From positions 1 to 14,414 of the forward strand of contig JAHEGF010000003.1 of the NCBI GenBank assembly GCA_024645155.1: 14,414 nucleotides of DNA. Direction: 5' to 3'. The notes under the pieces were generated by a model. That model worked only from the letters and a program-made list of their open reading frames with translations, had not been told where the DNA came from and made no database searches. The stretch comes from Phyllobacteriaceae bacterium. Its GTDB lineage: Bacteria > Pseudomonadota > Alphaproteobacteria > Rhizobiales > Rhizobiaceae. Position 1 is the stretch's first letter; the number at the start of each line of letters is the position of its first letter. Positions 6,478 through 14,410 of the stretch are shown in pieces. The position numbers and the translations under genes are program-made.

Positions 6478-7071
6478 ATGCCGTCAAAGCCAAAGCAGTT
6501 TGCCACTGACCTGTCGAGCAGCCGCGTTTCGGTGGGCGACGACATACGCGCAATCCGCAGACTGCGGGGCCTGACGCTGGCCGATCTTGCAAAACAGTTG
6601 AACCGGTCGACCGGCTGGATGTCGCAGGTCGAGCGCGGGCAGAACGAACCGTCGATCCGGGACCTCAGGAAAATCGCTGCGCTATTTGAATTTCCACTCA
6701 GTTTCTTCTTCCGCAATCACGATGCACCTGCAGACGAGCGCGGCGTTGTCGTCAGGAAGGCGAGCCGGACCACGCTCGGCACGGGTGAGAGCGGACTGGT
6801 CGAGGAACTGCTGTCGCCTGACCTGTCCGGAGACTTCGAGATGATCCGGTCCGTGTTTGCACCAGGTGCAGACAGCGGCAAAGTACCCGCCCGCCCGACG
6901 CAGGACGGTGGTTATGTGATCTCCGGCCTCCTTGATCTGTGGGTGTTCGGCAAGAAACACGAACTGAAAGCGGGCGACAGTTTCCAGTTTCAAAACAGTG
7001 TGTACCGGTGGCGCAATCCGGGGAGCGAGCCCGCCGAAGTCATCTGGATCATCTCACCCCCGGCGTATTGA
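6478..7071 (+). CDS. XRE-family regulator with C-terminal cupin domain
   Basis: 197 residues: an N-terminal XRE helix-turn-helix (about 20-75, with GLTLADLAKQLNRSTGWMSQVERG) joined to a C-terminal cupin (about 120-197). This is a common one-component design for catabolic regulators that sense small molecules. The usual cupin metal ligands are absent: the pattern that normally reads H-x-x-E-E before Y-V is R139, Q142 and D143, and the second-motif His is Y176. Direct ligand binding without metal is therefore likely. ATG 6478 is chosen because the TTG at 6421 and ATG at 6439 fall on the dyads and add residues not needed by the HTH fold; the ribosome site is weak, so this is uncertain. The next gene begins 22 bases on, so it is probably the first gene of the catabolic operon and controls its own promoter. 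Confidence 0.88.
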   Translation: MPSKPKQFATDLSSSRVSVGDDIRAIRRLRGLTLADLAKQLNRSTGWMSQVERGQNEPSIRDLRKIAALFEFPLSFFFRNHDAPADERGVVVRKASRTTLGTGESGLVEELLSPDLSGDFEMIRSVFAPGADSGKVPARPTQDGGYVISGLLDLWVFGKKHELKAGDSFQFQNSVYRWRNPGSEPAEVIWIISPPAY

Positions 7072-7093
7072 TGCCAAAGCAGAAGGTACCGTC

Positions 7094-9529
7094 ATGGCTG
7101 ATTTTCCGACAAGTGCACGCGTGGTCATCATCGGCGGCGGCGCGGTCGGCACGTCTGCCCTTTTCCACCTTGCAAAGGCAGGCTGGACCGATTGCGTGCT
7201 GCTGGAAAAGAACGAACTGACCTCCGGATCGACCTGGCATGCGGCTGGCAACGTACCGACGTTCTCGTCGTCGTGGTCAATCATGAACATGCAACGCTAC
7301 TCCACCGAGCTCTACCGCGACCTCGGCGGCGAGGTTGATTATCCGATGAACTATCACGTCACCGGATCAATCCGGCTTGCCCACGGGGCAGAGCGAATGC
7401 GCGAGTTCGAGCGCGCGAAGGGCATGGGCATTTACCAGGGCATGGATCTGGAGGTGGTTTCGGTCGGGGACATCCGGGACCGCTATCCTTTCCTGGAAAC
7501 CCATGACCTGGCGGGCGCATTGTACGATCCCAACGACGGTGACATCGACCCCGCCCAGTTGACCCAGGCGCTGGCCAAGGGCGCCCGCTCAATGGGCGCA
7601 AAAATCATCCGCTTTTGCCCGGTCACCGGCATTCGCCGGGAAAACGACGAGTGGGTCGTCGAGACCGGAAAGGGTGAAATACGCTGCGAGAAGGTTGTCA
7701 ACGCAGCCGGTTACCGGGCCCAGGAAATCGGCGCAATGTTCGGCCGCTTCGTGCCAATGATGACCATGTCGCACCAGTACATGCTGACCGATGAAATCCC
7801 GGAACTGATAAAGTGGACAGAGGAAAACGGGCGCAAGCTGCCGCTGCTGCGCGACGTCGATTCGTCCTACTATCTGCGCCAGGAAAAGACCGGTTTCAAT
7901 CTGGGGCCGTATGAACGCAATTGCCGCGGACACTGGATGACGCCGGACGATCCGATGCCCGCCGATTTTTCCTTCCAGCTCTATCCCGACGACCTGGAAC
8001 GGCTGGAATGGTATATCGAGGATGCCATGGCGCGCGTACCGCTGCTTGGCACCGTTGGCGTGTCCAAGGTGATCAACGGGCCGATCCCCTATACACCGGA
8101 CGGCAATCCGCTGATCGGGCCGATGCCCGGCGTGCCAAACGCCTACGAGGCCTGTGTCTTCACATTCGGCATCGCGCAAAGCGGCGGGGCCGGCAAAGTG
8201 CTTGCGGAATGGGTGACCGAGGGTACGACGGAATGGGACATGTGGTCTTGCGATCCACGGCGTTTCACCGGTTTTTGCGATCAGGACTACTGCAACAGGA
8301 AAGGCATGGAAGTCTATGGCCACGAATATGCCATGCATTTTCCGCGGCATGCCTGGCCCGCCGCGCGCGACAAGAAGCTTTCGCCCGCCCACGACCGGGT
8401 CAGGGAACGTGGTGCCGTATTCGGTGCCTACAACGGATGGGAACGGGCGCTTTGGTTTGCGCAGCCCGGCGACGATACATCCGAACAGTCGACACAAACC
8501 TGGAACCGCGACGGCCCGTGGCACAAACGCATTGCCGAAGAATGTGCCGCAGTGCGCGACTCCACAGGCATTCTCGACCTGCCGGGTTTCTCGCGCTTCA
8601 ATGTGGCCGGAACCGGCGTTGCCGACTGGTTGCGCACGCAGATCACCGGAGGTCTTCCCAAGCCGGGGCGCATGAGTCTGGGATATTTTGCCGACGACGG
8701 GGGCCGCATCGTCACCGAGATGTCGGTCATGCGTCATGACGAGAATCATTTCACGCTGATTACCGCGGCGCTTGCACAACTTCATGATTTCGAATGGCTA
8801 CGGATGGCGCTTCCGTCCGACGGTTCGATCAGCCTGACAGATCACACCGACGAATACTCGACGCTGATCGTTACCGGTCCGCAGTCTCGCGCGCTATTTG
8901 AAAAGCTCACCGATGCCGACCTGCAAAAACCCTGGCTCAGCCATCAGCCGGCGGTGGTTGCCGGCCGCAATGCCGCGCTCGCCCGTGTCAGCTATGCGGG
9001 TGAACTGGGCTGGGAAATCCACGCCACCAATGCCGACATTCCGGCGCTTTATGACGCTGTAGTCGCGGCAGGTGCAAAACCGTTCGGCATGTTCGCACTG
9101 GATTCGCTGCGCCTGGAAAAAGGTTACCGGGCGTGGAAGGGCGACCTGTCGACCGACTACACGGTTCTGCAGGGCGGGCTTGAGCGTTTCGTCAAATGGG
9201 ACAAACCGGAGTTCCGCGGAAAAGCCGCGCTTGAGGTGGAGAAGCAGAAGGGCATATCGAAGCGTTTCGCGACGCTGGTGGTTGATGCCGGTGAATGCGA
9301 TGCGCCCTACATGTCGACACTTTGGCATGGCGGCAAAATCGTTGGGGAAACCACATCCGGCGGCTGGGGGCACCGTACCGGAAAATCGATAGCGCTGTGC
9401 ATGTTGCGCGCCGATCTCGATGTCCCGGGAACAGAAATAGAAGTCGAGATTTTCGGAGAGCGGCGCAGCGCCACCGTTCAGCCGGACCAGCCCCTTTGGG
9501 ATCCAGGCAATGAAAGGTTGCGTGCATGA
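7094..9529 (+). CDS. FAD-dependent dimethylglycine/sarcosine dehydrogenase-like enzyme with GcvT domain (copy 1)
   Basis: 811 residues, full length for the DMGDH/SarDH family. The N-terminal FAD oxidase domain has the dinucleotide motif GGGAVG (14-19). SGSTWHAAG follows, with His49 at the position that carries covalent FAD in characterised DMGDH/SarDH. From about 430 (RGAVFG...GWERALWFA) it becomes an aminomethyltransferase-like GcvT region with LDSLRLEKGYRAW near 675. Family members oxidise an N-methyl group and pass the carbon to tetrahydrofolate as 5,10-methylene-THF, with electrons usually going to ETF. Glu542 occupies the place of the folate-site Asp of GcvT. AGAAGG lies 7 bases before ATG 7094. 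Its stop overlaps the start of copy 2 as ATGA. The true substrate could be dimethylglycine, sarcosine or another N-methyl amine; the family is certain, the substrate is not. Confidence 0.88.
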   Translation: MADFPTSARVVIIGGGAVGTSALFHLAKAGWTDCVLLEKNELTSGSTWHAAGNVPTFSSSWSIMNMQRYSTELYRDLGGEVDYPMNYHVTGSIRLAHGAERMREFERAKGMGIYQGMDLEVVSVGDIRDRYPFLETHDLAGALYDPNDGDIDPAQLTQALAKGARSMGAKIIRFCPVTGIRRENDEWVVETGKGEIRCEKVVNAAGYRAQEIGAMFGRFVPMMTMSHQYMLTDEIPELIKWTEENGRKLPLLRDVDSSYYLRQEKTGFNLGPYERNCRGHWMTPDDPMPADFSFQLYPDDLERLEWYIEDAMARVPLLGTVGVSKVINGPIPYTPDGNPLIGPMPGVPNAYEACVFTFGIAQSGGAGKVLAEWVTEGTTEWDMWSCDPRRFTGFCDQDYCNRKGMEVYGHEYAMHFPRHAWPAARDKKLSPAHDRVRERGAVFGAYNGWERALWFAQPGDDTSEQSTQTWNRDGPWHKRIAEECAAVRDSTGILDLPGFSRFNVAGTGVADWLRTQITGGLPKPGRMSLGYFADDGGRIVTEMSVMRHDENHFTLITAALAQLHDFEWLRMALPSDGSISLTDHTDEYSTLIVTGPQSRALFEKLTDADLQKPWLSHQPAVVAGRNAALARVSYAGELGWEIHATNADIPALYDAVVAAGAKPFGMFALDSLRLEKGYRAWKGDLSTDYTVLQGGLERFVKWDKPEFRGKAALEVEKQKGISKRFATLVVDAGECDAPYMSTLWHGGKIVGETTSGGWGHRTGKSIALCMLRADLDVPGTEIEVEIFGERRSATVQPDQPLWDPGNERLRA

Positions 9530-11976
9530 GTTCTTCAAGTCTTCCGCTGAAAGCAAGTGTCGTCATCATTGGCGGTGGGGTATCGGGTTGTTCCGTGGCC
9601 TATCATCTGGCGAAGCTCGGCTGGACGGACATCGTGCTCCTGGAACGCAAGCAGCTGACCTGCGGCACAACCTGGCATGCCGCCGGCCTGATCGGCCAGT
9701 TGCGTGCGACATCCAACATGACCCGGCTTGCCAGATACACCCAGGAACTGTTGTCCGATCTCGAGGCGGAAACGGGCGTGGAAACCGGCTTCCGCAGATG
9801 CGGCTCGATAACCCTGGCATTGACCGCGGAACGCAAGGAGGAATTGTGGCGCGGCGCGTCCATGGCGCGGGCCTTTGGCGTTGATATCGGCGAGATTGAT
9901 GCAGCGGAAGTCAAGGACAAGTATCCCTATGTGAATGTCGATGACGTGGCCGGCGCCGTTTTTCTCGAAAAGGACGGACAGGGCGACCCTGCCAATATTG
10001 CGCTGGCGCTTGCCAAAGGTGCACGCCAGCGCGGTGCGAGAATATTTGAACAGGCCAAGGTTCTGGATATCCATACCGAAGACGGGCAGGTGCATGGTGT
10101 CACCGCGGAACACAAGGGTGAAGTGAAGCGGATTGCTTGCGACCACATCGTCAACTGTGCAGGCATGTGGGCCCGCGAAGTCGGTGCCATGGCCGGCGTT
10201 CCCGTGCCGCTGCACGCAGCCGAGCATTTCTACATCGTCACCGAGGGGATTGCCGGATTGCCGCGCCTGCCGGTGCTGCGCGTGCCAGACGAATGCGCCT
10301 ACTACAAGGAAGATGCTGGCAAGATACTGCTCGGCGCATTCGAACCGGTCGCCAAGCCTTGGGGGATGTCCGGCATCCCCGACGATTTCTGTTTTGACCA
10401 GTTGCCGGAGGACTTCGATCATTTCGAACCGATCCTCGAACAGGCCGTCAACCGCATGCCGGTGCTGGGTGAGGCCGGCATTCACACCTTCTTCAACGGG
10501 CCCGAGAGCTTTACGCCGGATGACCGCTACTATCTCGGTGAATCGCCACAGGTGAAAAACTTCTGGGTCGCCTGCGGCTACAATTCCATCGGCATCCAGT
10601 CTTCCGGCGGGGCCGGCATGGCTCTGGCGCAATGGATGGAAGACGGCGAGCCGCCATTCGACCTCTGGGACGTCGATATCAGGCGGGTTCAGCCATTCCA
10701 GGCCAACCGGTCCTACCTTTACCAGCGCACCACCGAAACGCTCGGCCTGCTTTATGCCGACCATTTCCCCTACCGCCAGATGGCAACCGCGCGCGGAGTT
10801 CGCCGCTCTCCCCTTCACGAGCATCTCAAGGCGCGCGGTGCCGTGTTCGGCGAAGTCGCGGGATGGGAACGGGCAAACTGGTTTGCCCGTGACGGCCAGG
10901 AACGCGAGTACCGGTATTCGTGGAAGCGGCAGAACTGGTTCGAGAACAATCGTGAGGAGCATCTTGCGGTTCGCAGCGGCTGCGGCCTGTTCGACATGAC
11001 CTCGTTCGGCAAGATCCGTGTCGAGGGCAGCGACGCCTGTGCCTTCCTCAACCATGTCTGCGGCAATGACGTGGATGTGGCGGCAGGCCGCATCGTCTAC
11101 ACACAGATGCTCAATTCGCGCGGCGGTGTCGAAAGCGACCTGACCGTCACCCGGCTGTCGGAAACCGCCTATGTTGCCATCGTGCCGGCTGCGACGCTGC
11201 AACGCGATCTGGCGTGGATGAAGCGCCACACCGGTGACCGCCACGTGGTCCTGACCGATGTTACCGCGGCCGAATCGGTCATTGTGGTCATGGGACCGAA
11301 ATCCCGTGATGTCCTGCAGGGCTGTTCACCTGCAGATTTTTCCAATGAACATCATCCGTTCGGCACGATGCGCGAGATTGAAATCGGCATGGGTATCGCA
11401 CGGGCCCACCGCGTCACCTATGTCGGTGAACTCGGGTGGGAAATTTACGTGTCGTCCGACATGGCCGCCCATGTCTTCGAAACAATCGAGCAATCAGGCA
11501 AATCACATGGTTTGAAACTTTGCGGCCTGCACACACTGGATTCCTGCCGGATCGAGAAGGCCTTCCGCCACTTCGGCCATGACATTACCGATGAGGACCA
11601 TGTTCTCGAGGCCGGGCTTGGTTTTGCCGTCAAGACGGCGAAGCCCGATTTTATCGGCAGGGATGCGGTTCTGCGCAAGAAAGAGGCCGGACTTGAGCGG
11701 CGCCTTGCACAGTTCCGTCTCAAGGATCCCGAACCGCTGCTTTATCACAATGAACCAGTCATCCGGGACGGCAAGATCGTCTCCTACCTGTCATCGGGCA
11801 ATTACGGCCACCACCTCGGCAGCGCTATCGGACTGGGGTATGTTCCGTGCGCGGGCGAGAGCGTTACCGACATGCTGGGTTCTTCCTATGAAATTGAGGT
11901 TTCCGGGGAACGTTTCGCTGCCGAAATGTCCATGAAACCGCTATATGATCCAAAATCCGAGAAGGTACGCTCATGA
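9526..11976 (+). CDS. FAD-dependent dimethylglycine/sarcosine dehydrogenase-like enzyme with GcvT domain (copy 2)
   Basis: 816 residues, the same architecture as copy 1 and clearly its paralogue along the whole length. FAD motif GGGVSG (16-21), CGTTWHAAG with candidate FAD-linking His51, RGAVFGEVAGWERANWFA near 434, and a GcvT domain with MLNSRGGVESDLTV. In this last motif Asp538 is the canonical folate-site Asp. The segment NGPESFTPDD near 325 is a DMGDH hallmark. It probably catalyses a related but different demethylation step, for example dimethylglycine to sarcosine while copy 1 takes sarcosine to glycine, or the reverse; this is inference. AAAGG is 8 bases before ATG 9526, and the gene is coupled by ATGA at both ends. 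No ETF or ETF-quinone oxidoreductase is encoded in the window. Confidence 0.88.
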   Translation: MSSSSLPLKASVVIIGGGVSGCSVAYHLAKLGWTDIVLLERKQLTCGTTWHAAGLIGQLRATSNMTRLARYTQELLSDLEAETGVETGFRRCGSITLALTAERKEELWRGASMARAFGVDIGEIDAAEVKDKYPYVNVDDVAGAVFLEKDGQGDPANIALALAKGARQRGARIFEQAKVLDIHTEDGQVHGVTAEHKGEVKRIACDHIVNCAGMWAREVGAMAGVPVPLHAAEHFYIVTEGIAGLPRLPVLRVPDECAYYKEDAGKILLGAFEPVAKPWGMSGIPDDFCFDQLPEDFDHFEPILEQAVNRMPVLGEAGIHTFFNGPESFTPDDRYYLGESPQVKNFWVACGYNSIGIQSSGGAGMALAQWMEDGEPPFDLWDVDIRRVQPFQANRSYLYQRTTETLGLLYADHFPYRQMATARGVRRSPLHEHLKARGAVFGEVAGWERANWFARDGQEREYRYSWKRQNWFENNREEHLAVRSGCGLFDMTSFGKIRVEGSDACAFLNHVCGNDVDVAAGRIVYTQMLNSRGGVESDLTVTRLSETAYVAIVPAATLQRDLAWMKRHTGDRHVVLTDVTAAESVIVVMGPKSRDVLQGCSPADFSNEHHPFGTMREIEIGMGIARAHRVTYVGELGWEIYVSSDMAAHVFETIEQSGKSHGLKLCGLHTLDSCRIEKAFRHFGHDITDEDHVLEAGLGFAVKTAKPDFIGRDAVLRKKEAGLERRLAQFRLKDPEPLLYHNEPVIRDGKIVSYLSSGNYGHHLGSAIGLGYVPCAGESVTDMLGSSYEIEVSGERFAAEMSMKPLYDPKSEKVRS

Positions 11977-12833
11977 TCACACTCGGCGCGCGTCACCAGG
12001 CGTTTTGGGACCTGCATCAATCGGGTTGTTTCGTCATACCCAATCCGTGGGATGCCGGTTCGGCCCGCATGATGGCGGCGGCGGGTGCCAAGGCACTGGC
12101 CACCACGTCTGCGGGCTTTGCCTTTACACTCGGACGGCCCGACATGGGCCACGTCACGCGCGACGAAGCGCTTGCCCATTGCGAGCAGATCGTTGCAGCG
12201 ACAGGGTTGCCGGTCTCCGGTGATCTTGAAAACGGTTTTGCCGACGATCCGGACGATGTCGCGGAAACGGTCCGGCTGGCGGCGGAAGCCGGATTGTCCG
12301 GATGTTCGATCGAAGACACTCAAATGGTCGATGGCAATCCGGCCTATGAATTCGAATTCGCCGTGGAACGCATTCGTGCGGCAGTCTCGGCAGCGCGCCG
12401 CCTTGGCCGGCCGTTCGTTTTGTGCGCCAGGGCCGACGGCGTCATGAATGGCGTTTACGCAATTGATGAGGCGGTCCGGCGGATCAGGGCTTTCGAGCAG
12501 GCCGGCGCCGATCTGCTCTATGTGCCGGTGCCTCCGGGACTGGACGAATTGCGCATGGTGCTTTCGGCGGTTTCAAAACCGGTCAATGCGCTGGCGGTGG
12601 GTCCGCTGAGCAGCGTCTCGCTTGCGGAATTTTCGGCGCTTGGCGTGCGCCGGATTTCGCTTGGCTCGGCGGTTGCGCGCGCCACCCATGCGGTGATCCG
12701 CGACCGCATGCGCGAGATTCTCGATGACGGTGACTTCACCGGGCTGCGGTCGGTCGCATCCGGATCGCAGATCGATGCGATGCTGCGCAAGGGTTCTGGA
12801 GGAAAAGACAATGGTTCAAGCGAACGAGGCTGA
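11973..12833 (+). CDS. Isocitrate lyase / PEP mutase superfamily enzyme
   Basis: 286 residues forming the alpha/beta barrel of the ICL/PEPM superfamily. The N-terminal VIPNPWDAGSARMMAAAG and ALATTSAGFAF are typical. Likely magnesium ligands are Asp84 and Glu86 in SGDLENGFADDP and Glu114 in SIEDT; these match the D/D/E set of PEP mutase with one Asp replaced by Glu. CARADGVMNG matches the later conserved T/A-D strand. I do not see the KKCGH active-site loop of true isocitrate and methylisocitrate lyases, so it is probably not one of these. Members cleave or form C-C or P-C bonds in 2-oxo acids and similar substrates; the reaction here is unknown. GAGAAGG precedes ATG 11973 by 7 bases, and the gene overlaps copy 2 by ATGA. 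The tight coupling implies a role in the same pathway. Confidence 0.85.
   Translation: MITLGARHQAFWDLHQSGCFVIPNPWDAGSARMMAAAGAKALATTSAGFAFTLGRPDMGHVTRDEALAHCEQIVAATGLPVSGDLENGFADDPDDVAETVRLAAEAGLSGCSIEDTQMVDGNPAYEFEFAVERIRAAVSAARRLGRPFVLCARADGVMNGVYAIDEAVRRIRAFEQAGADLLYVPVPPGLDELRMVLSAVSKPVNALAVGPLSSVSLAEFSALGVRRISLGSAVARATHAVIRDRMREILDDGDFTGLRSVASGSQIDAMLRKGSGGKDNGSSERG
12798..12802 (+). promoter_or_regulatory. Shine-Dalgarno GGAGG deciding the MttB-like start
   Basis: GGAGG lies 8 bases before ATG 12811 and inside the 3' end of the lyase-family gene. It fixes the start of the methyltransferase and excludes the 29 extra upstream codons, whose Cys/Arg-rich translation does not resemble the family. 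Confidence 0.7.
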
Positions 12834-14373
12834 CACCGCAAGACGGCGGCCCGGAGGGCGGGCGGCGCGGGTTGCGGCACGCGCGGCACCCCTGCCGGAC
12901 GCCATGCGCCCGGTCCGTGCCGGGTTGAGTGGCGGGCAGTACAAGCCGCTTGCGGATGCCGATGTACTGCGCATTCACAATGCGGCGCTCGATGCAATCG
13001 AGCAGATCGGCTTTGCCGATGCACCACCCTCGGGAGTGGAAATCCTGACCGGTGCCGGCGCGATTCTTGGCGACGACGGGCGGATCCGCATGCCGCGCGC
13101 ACTGGTCGAGGACATGCTGGCTGTTGCCGCCAAGGACATCACCCTTTGCGGGCGCGACCCAAGGCACGACCTGCATCTGTCCGGCAGCAAGGTGCATTTC
13201 GGAACGGCTGGGGCAGCCGTGCATCTGGTCGATTGCGAGAAACGCGAATACCGCGAATCCAAGGTGCAGGACCTTTATGACGCCGCGCGCATCACCGACC
13301 ATCTCGACAATGTGCATTTTTTCCAGCGCTGCATGGTTTGCCGTGACATCCCCGATAATTTTGAAATGGACATGAACACGATCTATGCGTGTTGCGCCGG
13401 GACCTCGAAACATGTCGGCACGAGTTTCGTCGAACCTTCGCACATGGCCGGAGCATTCGAACTCCTGCACATGATTGCCGGCGGCGAGGAGCAGTGGCGG
13501 GCGCGGCCGTTTGTTTCCAATTCCAACTGCTTTGTCGTCCCGCCGATGAAGTTTGCGACCGAATCCTGCCAGGTCATGGAGGCCTGCATCCGTGGCGGAA
13601 TGCCGGTCCTGCTGCTGTCGGCAGGCCAGGCGGGAGCCACGGCGCCTGCACCGCTGGCAACGGCAATCGTCCAGGCGGTTGCCGAGTGTCTTGCCGGCGT
13701 CGTCTATGTCAACGCGATGATGCCGGGCCATCCGGCTGTATTCGGCACCTGGCCGTTCGTGTCAGACCTGCGCACCGGTGCGATGTCGGGCGGATCCGGC
13801 GAACAGGCGCTGCTGTCGGCCGGTTGTGCCCAGATGCACCACTTCTACGGACTGCCCGGTGGGGCAGCCGCCGGCATGGCGGATGCCAAGCTGCCCGACA
13901 TGCAGGCCGGCTGGGAACAGGCGATATCCAACGTCATGGCCGGGCTTGCCGGTTTGAACATGGTCTATGAATCCGTCGGCATGCATGCGTCACTGCTCGG
14001 GTTTTCGATGGAATCGCTGATCCTGGGCGATGACATGCTGGGGCAGGTGCTGCGCTGCGTGCGCGGCATCGATGTGACCGAGGAAACCATCGGCATCGAA
14101 ACCATGCGCTCGGTATGCCTTGACGGGCCCGGTCACTATCTCGGCCATCCGCAAACCCTGTCGGTGATGCAGACCGAATACATCTACCCGCGCGTTGCCG
14201 ATCGCACGAGCCCGAAGGAATGGGCCGAAAACGGCCGCCCGGACCTTTTGGAGCAGGCGATATTGACAAAACGGCGGATACTCGATGCACCGCCTGCGGT
14301 CCATATCGACAGTGAAACGGATGCGGCAATACGCGCCCGTTTCAAAATCCACCTGCCTGTTACCGGCAGCTGA
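12811..14373 (+). CDS. MttB-superfamily (trimethylamine methyltransferase family) protein, non-pyrrolysine
   Basis: 520 residues, a full-length MttB-family barrel. Supporting stretches include an Arg/Ala-rich N-terminus (10-27) followed by GLSGGQYKPL, then HFGTAGAAVHLVD, SVGMHASLLGFSMESLILGDDM and a C-terminal region with TEYIYPRVADR. The reading frame has no in-frame TAG before its TGA stop, so it encodes no pyrrolysine. It therefore belongs with the non-Pyl branch, whose characterised members demethylate quaternary amines such as glycine betaine (MtgB), proline betaine and carnitine, passing the methyl group to a cobalamin-binding protein. No corrinoid protein, reductive activator or methyl-THF partner is encoded here, so these would have to come from elsewhere. 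It overlaps the lyase-family gene by 23 bases and ends the operon. The exact substrate is unknown. Confidence 0.85.
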   Translation: MVQANEADTARRRPGGRAARVAARAAPLPDAMRPVRAGLSGGQYKPLADADVLRIHNAALDAIEQIGFADAPPSGVEILTGAGAILGDDGRIRMPRALVEDMLAVAAKDITLCGRDPRHDLHLSGSKVHFGTAGAAVHLVDCEKREYRESKVQDLYDAARITDHLDNVHFFQRCMVCRDIPDNFEMDMNTIYACCAGTSKHVGTSFVEPSHMAGAFELLHMIAGGEEQWRARPFVSNSNCFVVPPMKFATESCQVMEACIRGGMPVLLLSAGQAGATAPAPLATAIVQAVAECLAGVVYVNAMMPGHPAVFGTWPFVSDLRTGAMSGGSGEQALLSAGCAQMHHFYGLPGGAAAGMADAKLPDMQAGWEQAISNVMAGLAGLNMVYESVGMHASLLGFSMESLILGDDMLGQVLRCVRGIDVTEETIGIETMRSVCLDGPGHYLGHPQTLSVMQTEYIYPRVADRTSPKEWAENGRPDLLEQAILTKRRILDAPPAVHIDSETDAAIRARFKIHLPVTGS

Positions 14374-14376
14374 CAG

Positions 14377-14410
14377 AAAAAAGGGGCGCCCGGGCGCCCC
14401 TGGTCATTTT
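14377..14410. terminator. GC-rich hairpin terminator after the catabolic operon
   Basis: GGGGCGCCC (14383-14391) and GGGCGCCCC (14392-14400) form a perfect 18-base palindrome, preceded by six A and followed by TGGTCATTTT. For the rightward operon the T tract is interrupted; for a leftward transcript arriving from outside the window the six A would read as an ideal U6 tail. It is probably a shared bidirectional terminator, which implies a convergent neighbour beyond the right edge. Confidence 0.75.

Noticed and set aside
7589..8785. Leftward open frame of 398 codons opposite FAD/GcvT copy 1
   Set aside because: Antisense shadow of the coding strand; no ribosome site and no domain pattern.
9535..11244. 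Long leftward open frame of 569 codons opposite FAD/GcvT copy 2
   Set aside because: Shadow frame of a well-supported dehydrogenase; its translation is Arg/His/Gly-rich without family motifs.
11973..12833. Annotation as isocitrate lyase or methylisocitrate lyase (aceA/prpB)
   Set aside because: The KKCGH catalytic loop is not seen and the metal-site motif differs, so only the superfamily can be assigned.
12736..13731. Leftward open frame of 331 codons opposite the MttB-like gene
   Set aside because: It lies almost wholly within the antisense of the methyltransferase and lyase genes; the composition is that of a shadow frame.
12811..14373. Possible pyrrolysine-containing trimethylamine methyltransferase
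   Set aside because: There is no in-frame TAG in the 520-codon frame, which stops at TGA, so it belongs to the non-Pyl branch.
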